This document shows, piece after piece, positions 8,645-18,300 of a DNA stretch of 64,000 nucleotides. A program made the position numbers and the translations under genes. The DNA comes from Tenacibaculum sp. Its GTDB lineage: Bacteria > Bacteroidota > Bacteroidia > Flavobacteriales > Flavobacteriaceae. How positions within the stretch are numbered: position 1 is the first letter of the stretch; the number at the start of each line of letters is the position of its first letter. The stretch covers positions 1-64,000 of the forward strand of contig JAGYHQ010000004.1 in assembly GCA_018456245.1 (NCBI GenBank), in the 5' to 3' direction. The notes beneath the pieces were generated by a model, which made no database searches, was not told the origin of the DNA, and saw nothing but the letters and a program-made list of their open reading frames with translations.

Positions 8645-10216
8645 ATGTCAGTAAATTTATTAGACCTTGTTAAAGGTCAATTAACAGATGTTGTTGTTAA
8701 TAAAGCAGCATCATTTTTAGGAGAGAGCACAGAAGCTACTCAATCAGGATTAACAAGTGCAATACCTACTCTTTTAGGAGGCTTAATGAGTAAAGCTGGT
8801 TCACAATCAGGAATAACAGATTTATTAGGAATGGTTACTAAACCAGAAGTAACTGGAGCTTTAGGTAATGTTAGTGAACTTTTTGGAGGTTCAGAAAGTA
8901 GTTCTAATTTAGGAGGTACCTTACTAAACGGTATTTTAGGAGATAAATTAGGAGGTATTACTGAATTAATTACAAATGTTGCAGGATTTAAAAATTCTGA
9001 TTCTGCTTCAGGATTATTAAAAATGGCTGCTCCATTATTAATGGGAGTTATTGGAAAACAAGTTGGTAGCTCAGGAATTAGTGGTTTAATTAACCTTTTA
9101 AGTGGACAAAAAGAGCATTTAGAAAAATCAGCTCCTAGTGGACTTATGGATAAAGTAGCTGGAGCTTTAGGTGTAGGATCTTTTGGAAGTTTAGCAGGAA
9201 ATTTAGTAAATAATTTTGCTGGTCCTTCAAGTTCAGATTTACCTTCTGAACCAAAAACAACTTCTGAATCAACTGAACCAAAAAAAGGAGGAAACAAAAT
9301 ATTTCCTTTAATACTAATTGGAGCTGTAATTGCTGCATTTTTCCTATGGAAATCTTGTGGCTCTGATGTAAAAAACGCCACTGAAAATGTTAAAGAAGGA
9401 GTAGTTAATGCTGCTGAAGGAACTATAGATGTTGTAAAAGACGGTGCTAATGCTGTTGGTGATGTTGCCGAAGGAACTGTAGATGCTGTAAAAGATGGTG
9501 CTAACGCTGTTGGTAATGTTGCCGAAGGAACTGCTAATGCTGTAAAAGATGGTGCTAACGCTGTTGGTAATGTTGCCGAAGGAACTGCTAATGCTGTAAA
9601 AGATGGTGCTAACGCTGTTGGTAATGTTGCCGAAGGAACTGCTAATGCTGTAAAAGATGGTGCTAATGCTGTTGGTGGAGCGATAGTTGAAGGTGCTGAT
9701 GCTATATATAATGCAGGTGCTAACTTAGTAGGTAAAACAGTTAAAGGTTTTGAGCATTTAGGAGAATTTGTTAGCCGTAAATTAAAAGATGGTACAGAAT
9801 TAATTATTCCTAACAAAGGTTTTGAATATAGTTTAGTTGACTTTGTTGAAGGCGATAAGTCTTTAGATAAAAATGCTTGGTTTAACTTACGTCGTGTTTT
9901 ATTTAAAACAGGTTCTTCTAGTTTAGATGAGCGTTCAATGTCTCAAATTGATAATGTAGCTAAAATATTAAAAGCATACCCTACAGTAGAATTAAAAATT
10001 GGGGGATATACTGATAATACTGGTAATGCTAATTCAAATAAAATATTATCTGCTAAAAGAGCTAAAGCTGTTGTTAATGCTTTAGTAAGTAAAGGGATTA
10101 ATAAATCTCGTTTAACTTCTGAAGGATATGGTATTGAAAATCCTGTTGCAGATAATAATACTGAAAAAGGTAGGGCTTTAAATAGAAGAGTTGCTGCAAA
10201 AGTTACTAAAAAGTAA
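8645..10216 (+). CDS. DUF937 domain + TM + repeat linker + C-terminal OmpA domain protein
   Basis: 523 aa; N-terminal DUF937-like (LLDLVKGQLTDVVVNKAASFLGE), TM PLILIGAVIAAFFLW, C-terminal OmpA motif (VELKIGGYTDNTGNANSNKILSAKRAKAVVNALVSKGI...RALNRRV). Confidence 0.93.
   Translation: MSVNLLDLVKGQLTDVVVNKAASFLGESTEATQSGLTSAIPTLLGGLMSKAGSQSGITDLLGMVTKPEVTGALGNVSELFGGSESSSNLGGTLLNGILGDKLGGITELITNVAGFKNSDSASGLLKMAAPLLMGVIGKQVGSSGISGLINLLSGQKEHLEKSAPSGLMDKVAGALGVGSFGSLAGNLVNNFAGPSSSDLPSEPKTTSESTEPKKGGNKIFPLILIGAVIAAFFLWKSCGSDVKNATENVKEGVVNAAEGTIDVVKDGANAVGDVAEGTVDAVKDGANAVGNVAEGTANAVKDGANAVGNVAEGTANAVKDGANAVGNVAEGTANAVKDGANAVGGAIVEGADAIYNAGANLVGKTVKGFEHLGEFVSRKLKDGTELIIPNKGFEYSLVDFVEGDKSLDKNAWFNLRRVLFKTGSSSLDERSMSQIDNVAKILKAYPTVELKIGGYTDNTGNANSNKILSAKRAKAVVNALVSKGINKSRLTSEGYGIENPVADNNTEKGRALNRRVAAKVTKK
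9431..9680 (+). repeat. 54-bp in-frame tandem repeat: three identical copies (9485-9538, 9539-9592, 9593-9646) plus degenerate flanking copies
   Basis: unit gctgtaaaagatggtgctaacgctgttggtaatgttgccgaaggaactgctaat = AVKDGANAVGNVAEGTAN, read directly. Confidence 0.97.
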
Positions 10217-10235
10217 TATTATTATAAATAATTTT

Positions 10236-10269
10236 AAAAAGGTGGTTAAAAAATTAACCACCTTTTTTT
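10236..10269 (+). terminator. Rho-independent terminator after OmpA-family gene
   Basis: ggtggttaa aaaa ttaaccacc followed by T run. Confidence 0.85.
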
Positions 10270-10311
10270 ATTAGTATTAAAAAACACATAAATATTTTTT
10301 CAATAAAATTG

Positions 10312-10319
10312 TACTTTTG
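10312..10319 (+). promoter_or_regulatory. Bacteroidota -7 element TACTTTTG upstream of uvrC
   Basis: matches TAnnTTTG; ATG begins at 10325, implying a leaderless or near-leaderless transcript. Confidence 0.5.
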
Positions 10320-10324
10320 CTAAA

Positions 10325-12127
10325 ATGCCAATATCTTTAGAACTACAAATAAAAACATTACCCAATAAAGCTGGTGTGTATCAATATTTTGATACAGATG
10401 GTAAAATTTTATATGTAGGAAAAGCAAAAAATCTTAAAAAACGAGTTTCTTCTTATTTTACCAAAAAGCACGAATACGGTAAAACCAAAATTTTGGTTAG
10501 TAAAATAGCTAAAATAAAACATATTGTAGTAGATACCGAAACTGATGCTTTATTACTAGAAAACAGCCTCATAAAAAAACTACAACCTCGTTATAATGTA
10601 ATGCTAAAAGATAGCAAAACATATCCTTGGATTTGTATTAAAAAAGAGCTATTCCCTCGTATTTGTATTACACGGCATCGGACAAAAGATGGTTCAGAAT
10701 ATTATGGGCCTTTTACAAGTGTAAAAACAATTAAAGCCTTATTCTTCCTAATTAATGAAATTTATTCTGTACGAACTTACACCTATAATTTAGGAAACAG
10801 TAAATCTAATGCAAGTAATTATCTTGGTTCATTAGAACATCAAATTAAAAACCGAAAAAAACCGTTTGGACGCATACATTCCGAAAAGGAATATTTAGAT
10901 GAAATAGCAAGTGTACGAAATATTATCAAAGGAAATTTTAAAGAAAGTTTACAAAAATTAAACACCTTAATGCTCTCATTAGCGGAAGAAATGCGATACG
11001 AAGAAGCACAAGAAGTTAAGGAACGAATAGATTTATTACAAAATTATCAAGCAAAATCTACAGTAGTAAATCCAACAATTAGTAATGTGGAAATTTTTTC
11101 AATTTTCTCTGATGAAAAATATGCTTATATTAATTTCTTTAAAATATTAAACGGAGCAATTGTACAATCACACACTTCTGAAATAAAAAAGAAATTAGAC
11201 GAAACCGACAAGGAATTGTTAGAATTGGCAATTATAGAAATTCGCCAACGGTTTGACACACATTCTAACGAAATTTATGTTCCTTTTGAGGTAGGTTTAG
11301 GTGAAAATATTAAAGTTACCGTTCCAAAACTTGGCGATAAAAAACGACTTGTAGATTTAAGTTTACGTAACGCTAAACAATACAGGCAAGAACGGTTTAA
11401 ACAGATTAAAATTACAAATCCTGAAAAACATACCGATAGGATTATGGCACAAATGAAGAAAGATTTACGTCTTAACGAAGAGCCTCGGCATATTGAATGT
11501 TTTGATAATTCTAACATTCAAGGAACAAATCCTGTATCAGCTTGTGTTGTTTTTAAAAATGGTAAGCCAAGTAAGAAAGATTATCGTAAATTTAATATCA
11601 AAACCGTTGAAGGAGCGAATGATTTTGCATCAATGGAAGAAGTAGTTTTTCGCCGTTACAAACGATTATTGGAAGAAAAACAACCATTACCTCAACTAAT
11701 TATAATTGACGGAGGAAAAGGACAATTATCTTCAGCTTTAAAAAGTTTAGATAATCTTGGGCTACGCCATAAAATTGCAATCATAGGCATAGCAAAACGC
11801 TTAGAAGAATTGTACTACCCTGATGACCCTATACCCTTATATTTAGATAAAACTTCTGAAACATTAAAAATAATTCAGTTTTTACGAAATGAAGCACATC
11901 GTTTTGGTATTACTTTCCATCGGACTTTACGAAGTAAAAGCGCTATTAAATCAGAATTAGAACTTATAAAAGGAATAGGAAACAAAACAATAAACGAACT
12001 TTTAAACCACTTTAAATCAGTTAAAAGAATTTCAAAAGCAACTAAAAAGGAATTAATTGAAATAATAGGAAACTCAAAAGGAAGTTTGGTTTTTAATTAT
12101 TTTAAAAATAATACTCCTATCGTTTAA
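10325..12127 (+). CDS. uvrC: UvrABC system protein C
   Basis: 600 aa; LPNKAGVYQYFDTDGKILYVGKAKNLKKRVSSYF, HIECFDNSNIQGTNPVSACVVFKNGKPSKKDYRKFNIK, C-terminal HhH. Confidence 0.98.
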   Translation: MPISLELQIKTLPNKAGVYQYFDTDGKILYVGKAKNLKKRVSSYFTKKHEYGKTKILVSKIAKIKHIVVDTETDALLLENSLIKKLQPRYNVMLKDSKTYPWICIKKELFPRICITRHRTKDGSEYYGPFTSVKTIKALFFLINEIYSVRTYTYNLGNSKSNASNYLGSLEHQIKNRKKPFGRIHSEKEYLDEIASVRNIIKGNFKESLQKLNTLMLSLAEEMRYEEAQEVKERIDLLQNYQAKSTVVNPTISNVEIFSIFSDEKYAYINFFKILNGAIVQSHTSEIKKKLDETDKELLELAIIEIRQRFDTHSNEIYVPFEVGLGENIKVTVPKLGDKKRLVDLSLRNAKQYRQERFKQIKITNPEKHTDRIMAQMKKDLRLNEEPRHIECFDNSNIQGTNPVSACVVFKNGKPSKKDYRKFNIKTVEGANDFASMEEVVFRRYKRLLEEKQPLPQLIIIDGGKGQLSSALKSLDNLGLRHKIAIIGIAKRLEELYYPDDPIPLYLDKTSETLKIIQFLRNEAHRFGITFHRTLRSKSAIKSELELIKGIGNKTINELLNHFKSVKRISKATKKELIEIIGNSKGSLVFNYFKNNTPIV

Positions 12128-12168
12128 AAAATATGTATTATTGCTACTAATAACAATACAAAAATACT

Positions 12169-12684
12169 ATGAAAAAATTAATTTTATTAGTTGCTGTTGT
12201 ATTTTCATCAGTAGCTTTTTCTCAAAGAATTCAAGAAGGAGGAATTCAAGCAAATGCAGGTTTAGGTTTTTCAAATGGCTGGGGAGTTCCTGTTTATGTA
12301 GGTGCTGATTATGCCATTACTAATGATATTACTATTGGTGCTCAACTAAGCTATTCAACTTCAACTACAAAATATTCAACTTATAAATGGAAAGGAACTT
12401 GGTTAGGGTTTGGAATAAATGGAAATTATCATTTTAATGAATTATTAAAACTTGATAATAAATTTGACGTTTATGCTGGGGTAACTCTTGCTTACAATCA
12501 TTTTTCGTATAATTATCCTACTGAATTAAAAAACTACGATGGAGGTAGTTCTTCTGGGGTAGGTTTTGCTGGGCAAATTGGTGGTAGATATTTCTTTAAT
12601 AAAAAAATTGCAGTAAACCTTGAATTTGGTGGAGGAAATGTTTCAACTGGAGGAAAATTAGGAATTACCTATGTAATAAACTAA
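12169..12684 (+). CDS. Outer membrane beta-barrel protein
   Basis: 171 aa with signal peptide and alternating aromatic beta strands. Confidence 0.8.
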   Translation: MKKLILLVAVVFSSVAFSQRIQEGGIQANAGLGFSNGWGVPVYVGADYAITNDITIGAQLSYSTSTTKYSTYKWKGTWLGFGINGNYHFNELLKLDNKFDVYAGVTLAYNHFSYNYPTELKNYDGGSSSGVGFAGQIGGRYFFNKKIAVNLEFGGGNVSTGGKLGITYVIN

Positions 12685-12705
12685 CAATATCACTTTCACT
12701 ATAAT

Positions 12706-12739
12706 AAAAAGGCTGTTTAATAAAATTAACAGCCTTTTT
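12706..12739 (+). terminator. Rho-independent terminator
   Basis: aaaaaggctgttta...ttaacagcctttttg. Confidence 0.85.
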
Positions 12740-12809
12740 GTTATAAACTTAAGTAGATAAACAACAAATTAAATATTATCTTTGGTGAATAAATTTAATT
12801 TCACCTAAA

Positions 12810-15017
12810 ATGAAAAAGCTATTATTACTCTTTTTTGCTTTTCAAATTGTTTATTCTCAACAAACTAAAAATCCAAAAGTAGGATTAGTGTTAAGTGGTG
12901 GTGGTGCTAAAGGTTTTGCTCATGTAGGTGTTTTAAAAGAAATTGAAAAAGCAGGAATTCAAATAGATTATATTGGAGGAACAAGTATGGGTGCCATTGT
13001 TGGTGGGTTATACGCATCAGGATATACAGCAAACCAAATTGAAGAAATTATTAAAGAAAGTGATTTTGAAAGTTTACTTAAAGATAATATTCCACGAAAA
13101 TACAAACCTTTCTTTAAAAAGAAATACAAAGAAAATAGTGCAATAACACTACCTATTAAGAAAGGAAAAATAGAACTTCCTTTAGGGCTATCAAAAGGGC
13201 AAAACGTATTAAATTTATTAACAAAATTATTATCTCCTGTTAACCAGACAAAAGACTTTTCAAAATTACCAATACCTTTTTTCTGTATTGCTACGGATAT
13301 TGAAACAGGAGAAGAAATAATTTTAGATAAAGGAAACCTACCCATAGCTATAAGAGCAAGTGCCTCTTTTCCTTCATTATTAGACCCTGTTGAAATAAAC
13401 GGAAGATGGCTGATTGACGGTGGTGTTGTAAATAACTTTCCTGTTAATAGAATGAAGAAAAAAGATGTTAATATTATAATAGGTGTAAGCGTTCAAGGAA
13501 AATTATATAAACGAAAAGAAATAACATCTGCCGTTTCAATTTTACAACAAATTGTTAACTTTCAAATGTATAATGAAACAGATTCTCAAGTAAATAATGT
13601 TAGTATATATATAGAACCAAAAGTGTTAGATTATAGTGTAATTTCATTTGATAAAAGCAAAGAAATACTTGAAGCAGGAATTACAGAAGCTAAAAAATTT
13701 ACCAAAGAATTTGAGGAAATAGCCAAACTACAAAAAAGAAAAAAGAAGAAAAATGGTAGTACGTTAAGTAGTAAGAAAATTATTATTGATAAAATAAGAG
13801 TAGAGGGAAATAAAAATTACACAAGAGGTTATATTCTTGGTACATTACATTTAAAAGAGTGTGATTCTGTTTCATATGATGATATTTCAAAAAAAATAGG
13901 CATTTTATCTGCAACAAATAACTTTAAACTTATAGATTATGAATTAAATGAAGAGGTTGAAAATGAAAGAGAACTAATTTTAAAAGTTTTAGAAGAAGAT
14001 TACAATTCTTCTATTAGTTTAGGAGTTCACTATGATAAGCTATATCGTTCAGGTTTATTAGTTAATTACAATCATAAAAAATTATTATTTAAAAATGATG
14101 AATTATTTTTAAATTTAGTTTTAGGTGATAATATTAGATATAATTTAAATTACTTTGTAAATAACGGATTTTATTTAAGCTACGGAGTATCTTCAAGGTT
14201 TCAATCTTTTTCATCTAATATTTCATTTGATTTAAATAACCTTAATAAAATAAATGTTGATTATAAAGATTTTACTAATAGAATATATGCTCAAACAGTA
14301 TTAGGTAAAAAACTTGCCTTTGGATTTGGTATTGAACACAAAAAACTTAATATAAGTTCAGAAACTTCATTAGTTAAAGGAAAAGAAGAAACATTATTTG
14401 AAAATACTAATTATATAAGCCCTTATGCTTTTTTAAGTTTAGATACTTTTGATAAAAATATGTTTCCCAAAAAAGGATTTAATATAGATATAAATTTTAC
14501 TTGGTATCTGTTATCGGATAAAAATAAAAAAAATGAAGAAATTTATAACGGAGTACCTTTTAAATCTTTTTCTCAGATAAAAGGAAAATTTAGTATAGCC
14601 AATACTTTTTTTGATAGAATTACCTTAAAAATCACCCCTGAAATAGGGTTTACTTTTGGAGAAGAAGAAACCCAAGCATTTGATTATATATTAGGAGGAT
14701 ATAATAAAAATTATATAAATAATTTCACTTCATTTTATGGGTATGATATCGCTGGGCTTTCTAATCAATCATTCTTAAAATCAGAATTTAATATTTATTG
14801 TAAAATATTTAATAAAAATTACATTAGTTTTATAGCTAACTATGCCCGTATAGATAATAATTTCTTGAAAAATTTAGAAATACTTAAAGACTTAAAATCA
14901 GGCTATGCAGTAGGTTATGGAGTAGAAACCTTTTTAGGACCAATAGAACTTAAATATTCTTGGTCGCCAGACCATAATAAAGGATTTTGGTATTTTAATT
15001 TAGGATTTTGGTTTTAA
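12810..15017 (+). CDS. Patatin-like phospholipase with POTRA-like domain and C-terminal outer-membrane barrel (PlpD/RssA-like)
   Basis: 735 aa; signal peptide, SGGGAKGFAHVGVLKE, GGTSMGAIVGGLYASGY, IDGGVVNNFPV; C-terminal barrel ending in FWF. Confidence 0.93.
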   Translation: MKKLLLLFFAFQIVYSQQTKNPKVGLVLSGGGAKGFAHVGVLKEIEKAGIQIDYIGGTSMGAIVGGLYASGYTANQIEEIIKESDFESLLKDNIPRKYKPFFKKKYKENSAITLPIKKGKIELPLGLSKGQNVLNLLTKLLSPVNQTKDFSKLPIPFFCIATDIETGEEIILDKGNLPIAIRASASFPSLLDPVEINGRWLIDGGVVNNFPVNRMKKKDVNIIIGVSVQGKLYKRKEITSAVSILQQIVNFQMYNETDSQVNNVSIYIEPKVLDYSVISFDKSKEILEAGITEAKKFTKEFEEIAKLQKRKKKKNGSTLSSKKIIIDKIRVEGNKNYTRGYILGTLHLKECDSVSYDDISKKIGILSATNNFKLIDYELNEEVENERELILKVLEEDYNSSISLGVHYDKLYRSGLLVNYNHKKLLFKNDELFLNLVLGDNIRYNLNYFVNNGFYLSYGVSSRFQSFSSNISFDLNNLNKINVDYKDFTNRIYAQTVLGKKLAFGFGIEHKKLNISSETSLVKGKEETLFENTNYISPYAFLSLDTFDKNMFPKKGFNIDINFTWYLLSDKNKKNEEIYNGVPFKSFSQIKGKFSIANTFFDRITLKITPEIGFTFGEEETQAFDYILGGYNKNYINNFTSFYGYDIAGLSNQSFLKSEFNIYCKIFNKNYISFIANYARIDNNFLKNLEILKDLKSGYAVGYGVETFLGPIELKYSWSPDHNKGFWYFNLGFWF

Positions 15018-15020
15018 AAA

Positions 15021-15049
15021 AATAGGTTACTAATAATTAGCAACCTATT
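15021..15049. terminator. Hairpin between convergent genes
   Basis: aataggtt...aacctatt flanked by A run and T run. Confidence 0.65.
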
Positions 15050-15066
15050 AATATTTTTTGTGTATT

Positions 15067-15324
15067 TTATTTTTTAGATTTAGAAGGACACTCTTTTTTA
15101 GGTGTTTCTACTTTACTGCAATTCTTTTTTTCTTTTTTACATTCTTCTTTGGTTTTTGTACAAGCCTTTTCTTCAACTTTATCAGAAACTCCTTTATCTT
15201 TCTTACATTCTGCTTTCTTTTCTGTATGGCAAGTTTTTTCAGCTCTCTCTTTTTTATTACACCCTCCTTTACAAGATGTAAATACAAAACCAACTAATGC
15301 TAATACTATTATTATTTTCTTCAT
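15067..15324 (-). CDS. Small Cys/Lys-rich lipoprotein, unknown function
   Basis: 85 aa; signal peptide with lipobox GFVFTSC; 7 further Cys after the lipidated Cys; strongly Lys/Glu-rich. Confidence 0.7.
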   Translation of the reverse strand: MKKIIIVLALVGFVFTSCKGGCNKKERAEKTCHTEKKAECKKDKGVSDKVEEKACTKTKEECKKEKKNCSKVETPKKECPSKSKK

Positions 15325-15389
15325 TTGAAATTTATTTTATTATTAATTTCAACAAATCTAATGATTATTAGGCAATTAATATAAATTTT

Positions 15390-16136
15390 CTAACCTTTTA
15401 AATTTGCTGATAAAAACTCACGATTCATACGAGCAATATTTTCAAGTGAAATTCCTTTTGGGCATTCAATTTCACACGCTCCTGTATTTGTACAATTTCC
15501 AAAACCTTCTTTATCCATTTGAGCAACCATATTTTGCACACGTTCTGCTGCCTCAACTTGTCCTTGTGGTAATAATGCAAACTGACTTACTTTTGCACCA
15601 ACAAATAACATTGCCGATGAGTTTTTACAAGTCGCCACACAAGCCCCACAACCAATACAAGTCGCTGCATCCATTGCCTTATCCGCATTTTCTTTCGGAA
15701 TTAAAATTGCGTTAGCATCAGTTGTATTTCCTGATGTATTTACCGAAATATATCCTCCTGCTTGTTGAATACGCTCAAACGCTGTTCTATCCACGATTAA
15801 ATCTTTAATCACTGGGAACGCTTTTGCACGCCAAGGCTCAATGTAAATCGTGTCGCCATCATTAAACATACGCATATGCAACTGACATGTTGTTACGCCT
15901 CTATCAGGTCCGTGAGCCTCTCCATTTATGTATAAAGAACACATTCCGCAAATTCCTTCACGACAATCGTGGTCAAATGCTACTGGTTCTTCACCTTTGT
16001 TTATTAATTGTTCGTTAAGTACGTCCATCATTTCTAAGAAAGACATATGTTCTGAAATATCAGAAACTTTGTACTCAACCATTCTTCCTTTATCCTCAGC
16101 GTTTTTTTGACGCCAAATTTTTAGTGTTAAATTCAT
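15390..16136 (-). CDS. sdhB: Succinate dehydrogenase/fumarate reductase iron-sulfur subunit (start [10 protein letters not shown])
   Basis: [48 protein letters not shown]. Confidence 0.97.
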   Translation of the reverse strand: MNLTLKIWRQKNAEDKGRMVEYKVSDISEHMSFLEMMDVLNEQLINKGEEPVAFDHDCREGICGMCSLYINGEAHGPDRGVTTCQLHMRMFNDGDTIYIEPWRAKAFPVIKDLIVDRTAFERIQQAGGYISVNTSGNTTDANAILIPKENADKAMDAATCIGCGACVATCKNSSAMLFVGAKVSQFALLPQGQVEAAERVQNMVAQMDKEGFGNCTNTGACEIECPKGISLENIARMNREFLSANLKG

Positions 16137-16145
16137 AATAAAGCC

Positions 16146-16257
16146 CACCCCCTTAATCCCCCTCCCCAAGGGAGGGGTCGTGGTTCTTTAGTGGTTACCA
16201 CTTTTTTTTATTTAAAATTCTATTAGCTCACTCATTCCCTTCCTTCGGAAGGGTTAA
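16146..16257. repeat. GC-rich REP-like intergenic element with two hairpins inside the sdh operon
   Basis: cccctccc-caa-gggagggg (16159-16177) and cccttcc-ttc-ggaaggg (16237-16253), with gtggt...accac (16180-16201); composition sharply unlike the AT-rich surroundings. Confidence 0.75.
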
Positions 16258-16267
16258 GATGCGCTTT

Positions 16268-18289
16268 TTACTTATAAGAACGTTGTTTTAATTCTATATC
16301 TTTAAATTCTAATTGCTCTTTGTGAAGAACTGCATCTGTTTGTTGCATTCCTTTATATTCCCAAGCAGCAACATACGCAAAGTTTACATCATCACGTTTT
16401 GCTTCTCCTTTTTGAGGCCCGTCTAACTCAACAGATTCTTCACGGAAATGTCCTCCACAAGATTCTGTTCTGTTTAAAGCATCAATAGCAAATAATTCTC
16501 CTAATTCTAAGAAATCTGCCACACGACCTGCTTTTTCTAATTCTACGTTCATTTCGTTAGCCTCTCCTGGTACTGTTACTTCTTTCCAGAATTGGTCACG
16601 TAATTCTTTAATTTCAGCAATCGCCTCTTTTAATCCTTTTTCATTACGAGCCATTCCTACTTTATCCCACATAATTTTTCCTAATTTCTTGTGGAAGTAG
16701 TCAACCGAATGCTTTCCTTTATTATTGATAAAGAACTCAATACGTTCTTTTACTGCTTTTTCAGCCTCTTCGAATTCAGGAGTATCCGTTGGGATTTTTC
16801 CTGTACGAATATCATCAGCTAAATAATCTCCAATTGTATAAGGTAATACGAAATATCCATCTGCTAAACCTTGCATCAATGCCGATGCTCCAAGTCTGTT
16901 TGCTCCGTGGTCAGAGAAATTTGCCTCTCCGATACAGTAACAACCTGGGATAGTCGTCATTAAGTTATAATCAACCCAAACACCACCCATAGTATAGTGT
17001 GTTGCTGGATAGATCATCATTGGTGTTTTGTATGGATTCTCGTCAACGATTTTTTCATACATCTGGAATAAGTTTCCGTATTTTGCCTCAATGATTTTCT
17101 CTCCCTCTGCAATATATTCCGCCTCGGTTGGATTGTCGTTTCCGTGTAATTTACACTGCTCACGTCCGTAACGCTCAATCGCCGATTTAAAATCTAAATA
17201 TACAGCCTCCCCTGTTTTGTTTACTCCGTAACCTGCATCACAACGCTCTTTTGCTGCACGAGATGCCACATCACGAGGTACAAGGTTACCAAAGGCTGGG
17301 TAACGTCTTTCTAAATAGTAATCTCTTTCTTCTTCTGATAACTCGGTTGGTTTTTTACGACCCTCACGAATTGCCATTACATCTTCCATATTTTTTGGCA
17401 CCCAAATACGTCCGTCATTACGTAACGACTCGGACATCAAAGTCAATTTTGATTGATAATCCCCAAAACGAGGAATACAAGTCGGGTGGATTTGCGTATA
17501 ACAAGGGTTTGCAAAGAATGCTCCTCGTTTGTGAGTTTTCCAAGCCGCCGTAGCATTTGACCCCATTGCGTTTGTTGATAAGAAATATACATTCGCATAT
17601 CCTCCTGATGCAATTACCACAGCGTGAGCCGAATGACGTTCAATTTCTCCTGTAATTAAGTTACGAGCAATAATTCCACGTGCTTTTCCGTCTACAACTA
17701 CTAAATCAAGCATTTCGTGACGGTTAAACATTTCAATTTTACCACGAGCAATTTGGCGGTTCATTGCCGAATATGCTCCGAGTAATAATTGCTGTCCTGT
17801 TTGTCCTTTGGCGTAGAATGTACGAGAAACTAACACTCCACCAAATGAACGGTTATCTAATTGTCCGCCATAATCACGAGCAAATGGAACACCTTGTGCT
17901 ACACATTGGTCAATGATATTTGCTGAAACTTCTGCCAAACGATATACGTTTGCCTCACGAGAACGATAATCCCCACCTTTTACGGTATCGTAAAATAATC
18001 GGTAGAACGAATCCCCGTCCCCTTGGTAATTTTTTGCTGCGTTGATACCTCCTTGTGCCGCAATAGAGTGAGCTCTACGTGGCGAATCTTGGTAAGCGAA
18101 CGCTTTTACATTATATCCGAGTTCTGCAAGTGTTGCCGATGCAGAACCTCCTGCTAAACCTGTCCCTACAACAATAATATCAATATTACGTTTGTTGGCT
18201 GGGTTTACTAAATTTATTTTATCTTTATAGTCTTTCCACAAATCTTTTAGTGGACTTCCTGTTGGTACTTTTGAATCTAAAATTGCCAT
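16268..18289 (-). CDS. sdhA: Succinate dehydrogenase/fumarate reductase flavoprotein subunit
   Basis: 673 aa; [55 protein letters not shown]. Confidence 0.98.
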   Translation of the reverse strand: MAILDSKVPTGSPLKDLWKDYKDKINLVNPANKRNIDIIVVGTGLAGGSASATLAELGYNVKAFAYQDSPRRAHSIAAQGGINAAKNYQGDGDSFYRLFYDTVKGGDYRSREANVYRLAEVSANIIDQCVAQGVPFARDYGGQLDNRSFGGVLVSRTFYAKGQTGQQLLLGAYSAMNRQIARGKIEMFNRHEMLDLVVVDGKARGIIARNLITGEIERHSAHAVVIASGGYANVYFLSTNAMGSNATAAWKTHKRGAFFANPCYTQIHPTCIPRFGDYQSKLTLMSESLRNDGRIWVPKNMEDVMAIREGRKKPTELSEEERDYYLERRYPAFGNLVPRDVASRAAKERCDAGYGVNKTGEAVYLDFKSAIERYGREQCKLHGNDNPTEAEYIAEGEKIIEAKYGNLFQMYEKIVDENPYKTPMMIYPATHYTMGGVWVDYNLMTTIPGCYCIGEANFSDHGANRLGASALMQGLADGYFVLPYTIGDYLADDIRTGKIPTDTPEFEEAEKAVKERIEFFINNKGKHSVDYFHKKLGKIMWDKVGMARNEKGLKEAIAEIKELRDQFWKEVTVPGEANEMNVELEKAGRVADFLELGELFAIDALNRTESCGGHFREESVELDGPQKGEAKRDDVNFAYVAAWEYKGMQQTDAVLHKEQLEFKDIELKQRSYK

Positions 18290-18300
18290 ACGTAATTAAT

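Noticed and set aside
9485-9646. CRISPR-like array interpretation of the 54-bp repeats
   Set aside because: Direct contiguous repeats without spacers, in frame inside a protein gene; no cas genes.
8740-9816. 358-aa minus-strand ORF opposite the OmpA-family gene
   Set aside because: Antisense shadow of the repeat-rich, stop-poor coding region (Thr/Ala/Pro/Ser repeat is the complement of the 54-bp repeat); the plus-strand protein has clear domains.
15058-15324. Alternative ORFs (15058-15297 plus; 15108-15293 minus frame 2) overlapping the Cys-rich lipoprotein
   Set aside because: Low-complexity shadow frames of a Lys/Cys-rich gene; only 15067-15324 has a signal peptide and lipobox.
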